NCBI GenBank assembly: GCA_002632355.1
Contig: NSJJ01000003.1
Span: forward strand, 1 to 64,000
From: Sulfuricella denitrificans
GTDB lineage: Bacteria; Pseudomonadota; Gammaproteobacteria; Burkholderiales; Sulfuricellaceae
Length of the DNA stretch: 64,000 nt
Direction: 5' to 3'
Below, piece by piece: positions 44,987 through 53,629 of this stretch (its first letter is position 1; the number at the start of each line of letters is the position of its first letter). The notes beneath the pieces are model-generated. The model did no database searches. It was not told the DNA's origin and saw only the letters and a list, made by a program, of their open reading frames with translations. The position numbers and the translations under genes were made by a program.

Positions 44987-46558
44987 GTGGCTGCCCCAAA
45001 ATTTGAGGTGCCTAGTCTTACGGGCTTTATTGAAGTTCCTAAGATCAAGGAAAATGCGAGTGCGCATGTAAAGTCATTTCCTGCGAGTGCGGAAATACAG
45101 GAGAGAATTGGTTTTCCTGGTCCGCTGGTTGAGGATTGGCATGATAAGGCGATTGCCAAGATGGGAGATCTTCTGGGCAAGTACCGCTCACTCCAGGTCT
45201 TCATGGATGCGTGCGTGCATTGCGGGGCATGCACAGATAAGTGCCATTACTTTCTTGGTACTGCCGATCCAAAAAATATGCCGGTTGCAAGGCAGGAGTT
45301 GATGCGTAGCGTTTATCGGCGACATTTTACTTTTGCCGGTAAATACTTTCCGTCTCTGGTTGGTGCGAAGGACCTTACCGAGGATATTCTTCAGGAATGG
45401 TATAGCTACTATTATCAGTGTTCAGAATGTCGTCGTTGTTCAGTATATTGTCCATATGGCATAGATACAGCAGAAGTGACCATGGCTGGCCGTGAAATCC
45501 TCGACACTGTTGGGATTGGCCAGAAATACACTAACGAGATCATGGGAAAGCTGCACCGTATTGGGAATAACTTAGGTCTTCCCGGACCGGCCCTGGAAGA
45601 TACGTTGCAAGGTCTCGAAGAAGATATTTTTGATGCGACGGGTGTGCCAGTGAAGATGCCGCTGGATGCGGAAGGCGCAGATATTTTGTTGATTACTCCA
45701 TCGGCAGATTTTTTCTCTGAGCCTCATGTCGAGAGTTTGATCGGGTATGCAAAAGTTTTTCATGCGGCTGGCGTGAAATGGACACTAAGTACTACCGCCT
45801 CTGAAGCAGGTAATTTTGGTTTGTTCATCGGAAGCTATGACAATATACGCAAAGCTGCGATGCGAATTCGTGATGCTGCCCTGGAACTGGGGGTGAAACG
45901 TGTTGTGGTCGGCGAATGTGGGCATGCATGGCGAGTTGCTTATAGCTTCTGGAATACCTTGACCGGAGTGGGGCATGGCGGGAATGATCCTTTCGCCAGA
46001 CAGTTGCAGCAGCAATTGGATCCGAATTATCCAGCGCCACAGCATATTTGCGAGTTTACTTATGCTCTGATTCAGGAAGGCAAGCTTAAGTTTGACAAGT
46101 CACTGAATGACCACCGAGTAGTTACATTTCATGATTCTTGTAATGTGGCACGAGGGTCACGTATGGGGGATATGCCAGGCGGCCAGTTTATTATTCCACG
46201 TGAAGTTATCAAGGCGGTAGTCAATAACTTTCAGGATATGGCTGAGGAAACAATTGGCGAGGCCACTTTCTGCTGTGGAGGTGGGGGAGGGATACTGACT
46301 GACGATCTGATGGAGATTCGTGTAAAAGGCGCTTTGCCTCGCATGGAAGCCTTCAATAATGTTGTCAAGGAAAACAAGGTTAACTTCCTGGCTCTAATTT
46401 GCGCAATCTGCAAGGCGCAATTTACCAAGGTGGTGCCATATTACGGATTTGATATGAGCATGGTGGGTGGCGTGCATCAACTCGTGAGCACGGCCATTCT
46501 GCTTGATGTACCCGAGGGTTCAGAGCAAGAAACTGAAACCGAAGAATCTGAAGCATAG
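44987..46558 (+). CDS. dsrK: DsrK, heterodisulfide reductase-like subunit
   Basis: A 523-residue HdrD-like protein. Two [4Fe-4S] sites lie at CVHCGACTDKCHYF (C76-C86) and CSECRRCSVYCPYG (C145-C155). CCG-type motifs follow (FCCGGGGGIL, about 430-440). It is the cytoplasmic catalytic partner that oxidises or reduces DsrC cysteines and passes electrons to DsrM. The GTG start has AGGAGG eight bases upstream. The last residues are Glu-rich. Confidence 0.97.
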   Translation: MAAPKFEVPSLTGFIEVPKIKENASAHVKSFPASAEIQERIGFPGPLVEDWHDKAIAKMGDLLGKYRSLQVFMDACVHCGACTDKCHYFLGTADPKNMPVARQELMRSVYRRHFTFAGKYFPSLVGAKDLTEDILQEWYSYYYQCSECRRCSVYCPYGIDTAEVTMAGREILDTVGIGQKYTNEIMGKLHRIGNNLGLPGPALEDTLQGLEEDIFDATGVPVKMPLDAEGADILLITPSADFFSEPHVESLIGYAKVFHAAGVKWTLSTTASEAGNFGLFIGSYDNIRKAAMRIRDAALELGVKRVVVGECGHAWRVAYSFWNTLTGVGHGGNDPFARQLQQQLDPNYPAPQHICEFTYALIQEGKLKFDKSLNDHRVVTFHDSCNVARGSRMGDMPGGQFIIPREVIKAVVNNFQDMAEETIGEATFCCGGGGGILTDDLMEIRVKGALPRMEAFNNVVKENKVNFLALICAICKAQFTKVVPYYGFDMSMVGGVHQLVSTAILLDVPEGSEQETETEESEA

Positions 46559-46629
46559 TTTTTTTACGTATAGTGCATGCGCCATTGGGCGTACGCCACT
46601 CAATATTTGTAGATTAGGAGATTTAATAC

Positions 46630-48636
46630 ATGTCCGCCTCATCCGAAGAAATGAAAGACACGAAACTGAACTACCGCCGTTACAAGGACGGACAGAACCC
46701 CAATGACTGGCGTCAGCTGCAGGACAAGATTTTTCAGGCCGGCTGGACCCACAAGTGTCCGGAGTATGTGCTTTCTACACCACCCTGCCAGGGGAGTTGT
46801 CCGGCCGGTGAGGATATTCGTGGTTATCTCGATATCGCACGTGGGGTTGAAAAGCCGCCCAAAGACAGCAATTGGCAAACATATGCTTTCCAGCGCATTA
46901 CTCAGGCAAACCCATTTCCTTCTGTTATGGGTCGTGTTTGCCCTGCCCCTTGCGAAAGTGGCTGTAACCGTAATCAGGTTGATGACTTTGTCGGCATTAA
47001 TTCTGTCGAACACTTTGTTGGCGATTACGCGATTGCAAACAAACTTACCCTGCCACAGGCAGGTGCCAGCACAGGAAAGAAAGTTGCACTGATTGGTGGC
47101 GGTCCTGCTTCTATGTCCGCAGCTTACCAATTGCGGCTCAAGGGCCACGCATGCACGATTTTTGATGACCATGCCCATCTTGGCGGTATGATGCGTTACG
47201 GCATTCCTGGTTTCCGTACGCCACGCGATGTTCTTGATGCAGAAATCCAGCGCATTATTGATCTTGGTGTTGAAGTTAAGCTTAATACCCGGATTGGCGT
47301 TGATGTCACCCTTGAACAATTGGAAAAAAACTACGATGCTATTTTCCTTGGCATGGGTGCGCAATCAGGTCGCATGTTGCCTGTCCCCGGTTTTGATACG
47401 CCAAACTGCGTAAACGCAATGGCTTTTCTACGCGCATTTAACGACGGGCGTCTACAGCACGTTGGTAAGCGTGTTGTTGTTATCGGTGGTGGCGATACAT
47501 CAATTGACGTTGCAACGGTTGCCCGTCGTCTGGGTAACATCACGGTTGCAACCGAATCTGACCGCCCGGAACACATTATTGCAGGCCAAGTCGCCCATGA
47601 TGTGGCGGCAGTTTCTGCACGGGAAGGTGCTGAGGTTATTCTGGTTTCCCGTTCGACAATTGACAAGATGAATGCCAATAAGCATGAAATTGATCAGGCG
47701 CTGGCAGAAGGTATTGAAATCATTGGCGGAGTGACGCCGATTTCCGTTGTCAAGGGTACGGATGGCCGTGCTACAGCATTGCGTGTGGCTGAGTTCGATG
47801 TTGTTAAGGGTGAGACAGTCATCAAGGCCGGAACTGAAAAAGATATTCCCGCTGATCTGATCGTCTCCGCAATTGGTCAGGCTGTGGATTTCACGGGCTT
47901 TGACGGTTTCGACAACGGTAAAGGTTTGATCAACGCAAATAAAAATTACGAAGTGCCTAATAAGAAGGGTTACTTCGTAGGCGGCGACGTAATTCGCCCA
48001 CATTTGCTGACCACGGCGATCGGTCACGGGTCGATTGCAGCAGAGAGTATTGACATCTATCTGAAGGGTGAAGCGCAGGACAAGCGTCCTAAGATCGACG
48101 TTCATCACTGGGACTTGGTACGCAAGTTGATTGAAACGGAACATGCACCCGTTGAGTTCAAGTCGACAGCAAAGGAAGAGATTGCAAAGACTGAGGGTTA
48201 TGCCAAGGAAATCGACCTGGGTGTGCGTGGTACCGATAGCAACAAGTTCGCTGTACACAATTTTGAAGACCGATCCGACAAATATGTGATTCCATCGAAT
48301 GAATTGTTCCTTGGGCATTTCCCGTTCGTTGCCCGTAACGTTCGTGAACACATCACCCTGAACGCAGAACAGGCTCTTGGCCACTTCGAAGAACGTCTGA
48401 TGAAACTGGATGACAAGCAGGTGGTGGCTGAAGCCAAGCGCTGCATGAGCTGCGGGCTGTGCTTTGAATGCGACAACTGCGTTGTTTACTGTCCTCAAAC
48501 TGCTGTGTTCAAAGTTAAGCGTACTGACTCGACAACTGGTCGCTATGTTGATACTGACTATTCGAAGTGCATCGGCTGCCATATTTGCGCAGACGTATGT
48601 CCAACCGGTTATATCAAAATGGGTATGGGTGAGTAA
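46630..48636 (+). CDS. dsrL: DsrL, NAD(P)H:acceptor oxidoreductase
   Basis: A 668-residue cytoplasmic flavoprotein like the GltD/NfnB group. It has an N-terminal Fe-S region (CPEYVLSTPPCQGSCPAGED, about 39-58), FAD Rossmann motif KVALIGGGPASMSAAYQL (about 154-171), NAD(P) motif VVVIGGGDTSIDVATVARRL (about 282-301) and two C-terminal ferredoxin clusters (CMSCGLCFECDNC; CIGCHICADVCPTGY). DsrL takes electrons from DsrAB and reduces NAD(P)+, and is the hallmark of oxidative Dsr systems. A short stem (about 46575-46599) precedes it. Confidence 0.97.
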   Translation: MSASSEEMKDTKLNYRRYKDGQNPNDWRQLQDKIFQAGWTHKCPEYVLSTPPCQGSCPAGEDIRGYLDIARGVEKPPKDSNWQTYAFQRITQANPFPSVMGRVCPAPCESGCNRNQVDDFVGINSVEHFVGDYAIANKLTLPQAGASTGKKVALIGGGPASMSAAYQLRLKGHACTIFDDHAHLGGMMRYGIPGFRTPRDVLDAEIQRIIDLGVEVKLNTRIGVDVTLEQLEKNYDAIFLGMGAQSGRMLPVPGFDTPNCVNAMAFLRAFNDGRLQHVGKRVVVIGGGDTSIDVATVARRLGNITVATESDRPEHIIAGQVAHDVAAVSAREGAEVILVSRSTIDKMNANKHEIDQALAEGIEIIGGVTPISVVKGTDGRATALRVAEFDVVKGETVIKAGTEKDIPADLIVSAIGQAVDFTGFDGFDNGKGLINANKNYEVPNKKGYFVGGDVIRPHLLTTAIGHGSIAAESIDIYLKGEAQDKRPKIDVHHWDLVRKLIETEHAPVEFKSTAKEEIAKTEGYAKEIDLGVRGTDSNKFAVHNFEDRSDKYVIPSNELFLGHFPFVARNVREHITLNAEQALGHFEERLMKLDDKQVVAEAKRCMSCGLCFECDNCVVYCPQTAVFKVKRTDSTTGRYVDTDYSKCIGCHICADVCPTGYIKMGMGE

Positions 48637-48639
48637 ACA

Positions 48640-49161
48640 ATGGTCAGCCTGGCAAAACTGCGCGTGGTGCTGAACTGGCAGCGGGGCGGCCTGCTGGCTG
48701 CTTTGCTGGCTTTGGGCGCCTTCGCGACGGCATCAGTAAATGCCCATGAGAGTACTCCTGCTGGTCGCGTGGCGTTGCCCGTTCATGCAGAGGCATCTGG
48801 TGATAAATGCGTAAGAGATACCTCGTACATGAAGCGACACCACATGGACGAACTCAAGCATCACCGCAAGGAGACCATGCGCAAGGGCATTCGGACAACA
48901 GAGTTCAGCTTGCAGGGGTGCATTAATTGCCACGCTGATAAGAAAACCAATAGCGTTCTTGGCAAGGAAGGGTTCTGCCAGAGTTGCCACTCTTATGCGG
49001 CTGTGAAGCTAGATTGTTTTGAATGCCACGCCAGTAAACCAAAAGCAGCAACGGCATTAAGCAGCATGCCGGCATCCAGTGCAGACACGCCCGCAATAAT
49101 GCCGCAGCAAGTACAGGCCGAGTCTGTCGATCTCAATTCAACAGGCGGGGTAAGGAAATGA
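48640..49161 (+). CDS. dsrJ: DsrJ, triheme cytochrome c
   Basis: A 173-residue periplasmic cytochrome with an N-terminal signal or anchor helix (about 17-35). Heme sites are CINCH (94-98), CQSCH (113-117) and CFECH (126-130). C57 (DKCVRDTSYMKRHHMDE) corresponds to the Cys that serves as an unusual axial heme ligand in A. vinosum. It overlaps dsrO by four bases. A 40-residue Ala/Ser-rich tail follows the last heme. Confidence 0.95.
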   Translation: MVSLAKLRVVLNWQRGGLLAALLALGAFATASVNAHESTPAGRVALPVHAEASGDKCVRDTSYMKRHHMDELKHHRKETMRKGIRTTEFSLQGCINCHADKKTNSVLGKEGFCQSCHSYAAVKLDCFECHASKPKAATALSSMPASSADTPAIMPQQVQAESVDLNSTGGVRK

Positions 49162-49916
49162 GTAACAGTATGGACAAAACCCCTGAAAATAACTCACCTG
49201 ATAAAAAACGCCGTCAATTCATTGGGTATAGCGCTGCCATGGCTGGATTGGCGATAGCGCCTGGTGTTACCTTGTTTGATCTGGCCCATGGCCGCGCTCC
49301 GGAAGAAGCAGCATCAAGCAAAGTGCGCTGGGGCATGTTAATTGACAGCGGAAAGTGTGCGAGTGGGTGCAATGATTGCGTTTCGGCTTGCGGTACGGAA
49401 AATGGCTTTTCCGGATCTCGTGAGACAGATTCACAGTGGATACGCAAAGTGGAAATCAAGGATTTGCGTATCGGTCAATCGCATAGCCTGCCTATGATGT
49501 GCCAGCATTGCGAGCACCCTCCTTGTGTCGATGTCTGCCCAACAGGGGCTTCATTCAAACGCGCTGATGGGATCGTGCTGGTGGACCGCCACATCTGTAT
49601 CGGTTGCCGTTATTGCATGATGGCTTGTCCATACAAGGCGCGTTCGTTTGTGCATGAAGAGTTGCACGATCAGAACCCAGATGTGCCACGAGGTAAAGGT
49701 TGCGTTGAATCTTGCACATTATGTGTGCACCGTATCGATCGCGGAGGCCAACCTGCTTGTGCGGATGCGTGTACTGCAGCCGGACATAATGCAATCCTGT
49801 TTGGAGATCTGAATGATCCAAACAGTGAAATTTCCAAACGCGTTGCGACGCTTGCGACAACTCAGGTGCGAGCTGATCTGGGACTTAATGTTGGCGTTCG
49901 TTATCAGGGAATCTAA
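49158..49916 (+). CDS. dsrO: DsrO, periplasmic iron-sulfur protein
   Basis: A 252-residue ferredoxin-like protein of the DmsB/HybA type. The Tat signal KKRRQFIGYSAAMAGLAIAP (about 16-35) sends it to the periplasm. Four [4Fe-4S] motifs are visible: CASGCNDCVSAC, CQHCEHPPCVDVCP, CIGCRYCMMACP and CTLCVHRIDRGGQPACAD. It relays electrons between DsrJ and DsrP. Confidence 0.96.
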   Translation: MSNSMDKTPENNSPDKKRRQFIGYSAAMAGLAIAPGVTLFDLAHGRAPEEAASSKVRWGMLIDSGKCASGCNDCVSACGTENGFSGSRETDSQWIRKVEIKDLRIGQSHSLPMMCQHCEHPPCVDVCPTGASFKRADGIVLVDRHICIGCRYCMMACPYKARSFVHEELHDQNPDVPRGKGCVESCTLCVHRIDRGGQPACADACTAAGHNAILFGDLNDPNSEISKRVATLATTQVRADLGLNVGVRYQGI

Positions 49917-49921
49917 GCGAC

Positions 49922-51124
49922 ATGAATATTGAAGCGTTTCGTAAAATTGAGGGGCAAGCGTTTTATGCACTTGCCGGGTTGCTTGGACTGGTTGTCCTGA
50001 TTGGGTTTGGGGCTGCTCACTATATGGAAACCCATGGGCACGTCGTAACAGGGATGACCAATCAGATTGTCTGGGGTCTGCCGCATGTTTTTGCGGTATT
50101 CATGATTGTAGCTGCATCAGGTGTCCTAAATGTTGCATCAATCGGTTCAGTGTTTGGCAAACCAGTATATAAGGCTCGCGCACCCCTTTCCGGTTTGCTT
50201 GCAATAGCCTTGCTTGCCGGTGGTTTGACCGTTCTTATGCTGGATTTGGGACGGCCTGACCGGTTGATTGTTGCTATGACGCACTTCAACTTCAAGTCAA
50301 TTTTTGCGCTCAACGTCATACTTTATACTGGATTTTTTGCAATTGTGGCAGTCTATATCTGGACTATGATGGAGAGAAAAATGCATGCATATTCCAAATA
50401 TGCGGGTTTTTCTGCTTTTATCTGGCGCTTGGCACTGACCACGGCTACCGGATCTATCTTTGGGTTTCTGGTGGCACGACAAGCTTATAGTTCAGCAATT
50501 CTGGCCCCGATGTTTATCATCATGTCCTTCTCCTACGGACTGGCAGTTTTCATTCTTGTACAGTCGTTCATGTATTTATGGAACGGACTTGAGCTTGACC
50601 CAGCTATTCTGCGCCGCATGAAAAATCTTCTGGCAACTTTTGCTGGAGCAGTGCTTTACTTCACAATCGTATATCACCTGACAAACTTGTATTTCGCCAA
50701 GCAAGCCGCATTTGAACAGTTTATTCTAGTTGATGGCGGGATCTTCACTACGCTGTTTTGGGTAGGACAGATTTTTATCGGCACGCTGATTCCAATTGCT
50801 CTTTTGCTACATCCTACTCTCGGTGCTAATTGTAAAACTGTTATCTGGTCAGCGCTTCTGATTGTCGTAGGTGGTTTTGCGCAACTATATGTAATCATAA
50901 TTGGGGGGCAGGCATTCCCTCTTGAGTTGTTCCCAGGGATGCAGGAATCCAGCACTTTTTTTGATGGCGCAATTCATTACTACCATCCAAGCCTTCCAGA
51001 ACTACTTTTGGGTATTGGCGGTATCGGAATGGCATTGTTGATAACCACTATCGCAGTAAGAGTTTTGCGCTTTATTCCTCAGGATGATTTTCATCATGTC
51101 AGCAAGGAAGCATTGACCGATTAA
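49922..51124 (+). CDS. dsrP: DsrP, NrfD-like membrane subunit
   Basis: A 400-residue integral membrane protein with about ten helices, family NrfD/PsrC. It probably reduces or oxidises quinone on the periplasmic side. Typical charged loop residues (LDLGRPDRLIVAMTHFNFKS) are present near residues 105-124. Last gene of the MKLJOP block; a long hairpin follows. Confidence 0.95.
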   Translation: MNIEAFRKIEGQAFYALAGLLGLVVLIGFGAAHYMETHGHVVTGMTNQIVWGLPHVFAVFMIVAASGVLNVASIGSVFGKPVYKARAPLSGLLAIALLAGGLTVLMLDLGRPDRLIVAMTHFNFKSIFALNVILYTGFFAIVAVYIWTMMERKMHAYSKYAGFSAFIWRLALTTATGSIFGFLVARQAYSSAILAPMFIIMSFSYGLAVFILVQSFMYLWNGLELDPAILRRMKNLLATFAGAVLYFTIVYHLTNLYFAKQAAFEQFILVDGGIFTTLFWVGQIFIGTLIPIALLLHPTLGANCKTVIWSALLIVVGGFAQLYVIIIGGQAFPLELFPGMQESSTFFDGAIHYYHPSLPELLLGIGGIGMALLITTIAVRVLRFIPQDDFHHVSKEALTD

Positions 51125-51142
51125 ACCAGGAAATTCTCGGTC

Positions 51143-51216
51143 TAACCCGAAGCACACCAAAGGTAGGAGCGCTACTTGATTAGCCTCTTAACATTGCCTC
51201 AGGTGGCTTCGGGTTA
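51143..51216 (+). other. Long nested hairpin between dsrP and dsrN
   Basis: TAACCCGAAGC (51143-51153) and its neighbours pair with the reverse complement ending 51216 (GGTGGCTTCGGGTTA) over 14-15 bases. The interior holds an inner stem around GTAG...CTAC. No T run follows. It may be a structured leader of dsrN or a processing element. Confidence 0.65.
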
Positions 51217-51240
51217 ATTATTTCTGGAACTCTTTAATCC

Positions 51241-52647
51241 ATGTCTCGTTTGCTTATCTCAGCAGCACACAAGTCCTCAGGTAAAACCACTGTCAGTATC
51301 GGTTTGTGTTCTGCGTTTACACAGCGTGGACTCAAAGTACAGCCTTATAAGAAGGGTCCTGATTATATCGATCCAATGTGGTTAGGCGCAGCAACAGGCC
51401 GCCCATGCCGTAATCTGGATTTTTACCTTATGGAGCCTGACGAGATACTTGACTCGGTTCGGCAACATTCAATCAGTGCTGATCTAAGCCTGATCGAGGG
51501 AAATAAAGGCCTGTATGACGGGCTTGATCTTAATGGCAGTAACAGCAATGCCGCTCTTGCAAAATTGCTACATGCACCCGTGGTTCTGGTGATCGACGCA
51601 CGAGGTATGACGCGTGGCATCGCGCCACTCATTCTGGGTTACCAGGCTTTTGATCCAGAAATACGCATCGCAGGCGTCATTCTCAACAACCTTGGCGGTG
51701 CGAGGCATGAAAGTAAATTGAGGGCGGTGATTGAACATTATACGGATATCCCGGTGTTGGGAGCCGTGCATCACGACACTCGATTACAGATAACCGAAAG
51801 ACACCTGGGCTTGATGCCAAGTAATGAATCTAGCGTGGCTTTGCAACATATTAGCGAAATTGGTCAGTTGGTCGGAGCTCAGGTAGACCTCGATGCCTTG
51901 ATTAAAATTGCGGATAGCGCGCCGTCGATAGGCGAAAGCCTCAATCAAGACCACAAGCCGATAGAGCTTGCGCCCACTGCAATAAAAGTCCGGATTGGCG
52001 TGGCAAAGGATCAGTCGTTTGGTTTTTATTACGCCGATGATCTGCAGGCTATGCAAGTGGCGGGCGCAGAAATCATTAATATTGATACGCTTCGAGATCA
52101 TGAGTTACCTGATCAACTTGATGGTTTATTTATTGGCGGAGGTTTTCCTGAGCTTTTTATGGAACGGCTGGAAAGTAATTCCACGCTGCGCCAGCAAATG
52201 CGTGACGCCATTGAGAATGGGCTACCAACGTATGCGGAGTGTGGGGGATTAATGTATCTTGCCCGGAGTTTGTCGTGGCAGGGGAAAACCTGCAAAATGG
52301 TCGGAGTGATTCCTGGTGATGTGGTAATGCACGGCAAACCAGTTGGCCGGGGTTATGTTCGTGTACGATCGACCGGAAACTGTCCTTGGCCAGATGAGAT
52401 CGCGGGCAGGGAATTGCTTGCACATGAATTTCACTATTCAAGCTTGGAAAATGTAGATTCTGACCTCAAATATGCGTTTGAAGTCGAACGTGGACATGGT
52501 ATCGACGGCCAATCCGATGGCATCGTCTACAAGAACCTGCTTGCCTGCTACACGCATTTTCGCTCGCTTCGTGGTTATAACTGGGCGGGTCGCTTTGTGG
52601 ATTTTGTTCGGGAAGTTAAGGCTGCAGGGCCGCAGCCACATCAGTAA
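51241..52647 (+). CDS. dsrN: DsrN, siroheme amide-forming (CobB/CbiA-like) synthase
   Basis: A 468-residue amidotransferase like cobyrinic acid a,c-diamide synthase. The P-loop is AAHKSSGKTTVSIGL (residues 8-22) and the C-terminal glutaminase half has YAECGGLMYLA (Cys about 334). In A. vinosum DsrN supports amidation of siroheme for DsrAB. Start ATG; weak ribosome binding site behind the hairpin. It sits 21 bases before dsrR. Confidence 0.93.
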   Translation: MSRLLISAAHKSSGKTTVSIGLCSAFTQRGLKVQPYKKGPDYIDPMWLGAATGRPCRNLDFYLMEPDEILDSVRQHSISADLSLIEGNKGLYDGLDLNGSNSNAALAKLLHAPVVLVIDARGMTRGIAPLILGYQAFDPEIRIAGVILNNLGGARHESKLRAVIEHYTDIPVLGAVHHDTRLQITERHLGLMPSNESSVALQHISEIGQLVGAQVDLDALIKIADSAPSIGESLNQDHKPIELAPTAIKVRIGVAKDQSFGFYYADDLQAMQVAGAEIINIDTLRDHELPDQLDGLFIGGGFPELFMERLESNSTLRQQMRDAIENGLPTYAECGGLMYLARSLSWQGKTCKMVGVIPGDVVMHGKPVGRGYVRVRSTGNCPWPDEIAGRELLAHEFHYSSLENVDSDLKYAFEVERGHGIDGQSDGIVYKNLLACYTHFRSLRGYNWAGRFVDFVREVKAAGPQPHQ

Positions 52648-52668
52648 TGACTAATTAAGGAGAATTAT

Positions 52669-53031
52669 ATGGTAAAAGTAACCGCTGAGGCCGTTGTGCA
52701 AATCCAGAATGCTGCAGGTCAGGCCGGTGCTGAGGGCATGGCGTTGAGAATTGCCGCCAAGCGTGATTTTGATGGCTCCATCCAATACGGAATGGGCTTT
52801 GATGAGCAAGCGGATGATGACATGCTGATCGACGCTGAAGGGATTCAGGTTCTGGTAGCAAAGCAAAGCCAGCCACTTCTGAATGGCGCTGTGCTCGACT
52901 TTGTTGAAATGAGCCCGGGAAATTTCCAATTTATATTTATCAACCCCAATGACACTGCCGGCTCATCTTGTGGCAGTTCCTCTGGAAGCTCCGGTGGCGG
53001 ATGTGGTGGTTGTGGAGGCGGTTGCCATTAA
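52669..53031 (+). CDS. dsrR: DsrR, A-type HesB-like protein with Cys/Gly tail
   Basis: A 120-residue HesB/IscA-like protein. The IscA Cys near residue 35 is absent (AAKRDFDGS), and the usual C-terminal CGCG motif is replaced by a Gly/Ser/Cys-rich tail (CGSSSGSSGGGCGGCGGGCH). A. vinosum DsrR lacks the IscA cysteines and acts in post-transcriptional control of dsr. The tail here carries four Cys and a final His, so metal binding is possible. AAGGAG precedes the ATG. Confidence 0.88.
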   Translation: MVKVTAEAVVQIQNAAGQAGAEGMALRIAAKRDFDGSIQYGMGFDEQADDDMLIDAEGIQVLVAKQSQPLLNGAVLDFVEMSPGNFQFIFINPNDTAGSSCGSSSGSSGGGCGGCGGGCH

Positions 53032-53040
53032 CGCTGTCTG

Positions 53041-53106
53041 CAGTTAAGCCGTTTGACCTCAGCGTCATTGGCAGTGGGCGAGGTGATTTCAAGACGGCTT
53101 TAACTG
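53041..53106 (+). other. Long hairpin after dsrR
   Basis: CAGTTAAGCCGTTTGA (53041-53056) pairs with the reverse complement ending 53106 (TCAAGACGGCTTTAACTG) with one bulge, plus CCTC/GAGG inside. It lies ten bases after the dsrR stop and probably marks the 3' end of the operon. Confidence 0.6.
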
Positions 53107-53183
53107 TGACCAGCTTTCGGGTTTCGTCCTGCCTTGATTGAATAGAAGGTTTTCCGGGTGGTTCGCGGAAGATTGTAAAGGAA

Positions 53184-53372
53184 ATGGTACAACTGCGGCT
53201 TGAGGGTCAGGAAGCGTATGACTTAAACGGCGATTCGTCGTGTCCATATTGGCATACACCGACCCTCGCATCTGCTGGTTCGCGAAACCATGCTGATGTT
53301 GTGCTAGAAGCTTACATTAACCAGTTTCATCGGGAGAAACGAAGGTCACGGTTCTTCGGATTTCTGTTTTAG
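53184..53372 (+). CDS. Possible small protein with CPY motif
   Basis: A 62-residue frame, MVQLRLEGQEAYDLNGDSSC, then PYW and a basic aromatic C terminus. The spacing EAY...G...CPY recalls ribosome modulation factor and CrpP-like small proteins, but the downstream Trp is missing. GGA is only two bases before ATG. The end overlaps the lipoprotein gene on the other strand by 27 bases. Weak evidence. Confidence 0.35.
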   Translation: MVQLRLEGQEAYDLNGDSSCPYWHTPTLASAGSRNHADVVLEAYINQFHREKRRSRFFGFLF

Positions 53373-53552
53373 CATTTCGGCATGCTTGTTTACCTGCCTT
53401 TCGACATCCTTAGCCTTTTCCAGCGCCTGACGCTCGCTCTGGAGCATAGGTGTGGCCGGAGTTTGAGGCACGGGCTGCTTATAGGGTTTTTTGTCTTCAC
53501 CACAAGAGGCAAAAAACAAACATATAACAATAGATATCCAAAGCAGCTTCAT
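53346..53552 (-). CDS. Small lipoprotein
   Basis: A 68-residue protein with a lipoprotein signal ending FFASC (Cys about 17), a Pro-rich spacer (PYKQPVPQTPATPM) and a charged helical end (EKAKDVERQVNKHAEMLKQK) likely to form a short coiled coil. Function unknown; it lies alone between the dsr operon and the CRP-like gene. Confidence 0.65.
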   Translation of the reverse strand: MKLLWISIVICLFFASCGEDKKPYKQPVPQTPATPMLQSERQALEKAKDVERQVNKHAEMLKQKSEEP

Positions 53553-53629
53553 GGCGAATCTTCAAGATTTGTTAACGGTTCCATTCTCGCTTGCTATGCC
53601 ACTTGAAGCAAGCACAAGGGAGATTTGCA

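Noticed and set aside
47500-48582. 360-codon open frame antisense to dsrL
   Set aside because: Shadow of dsrL; no start signal and Cys/His-rich composition from reversed ferredoxin motifs.
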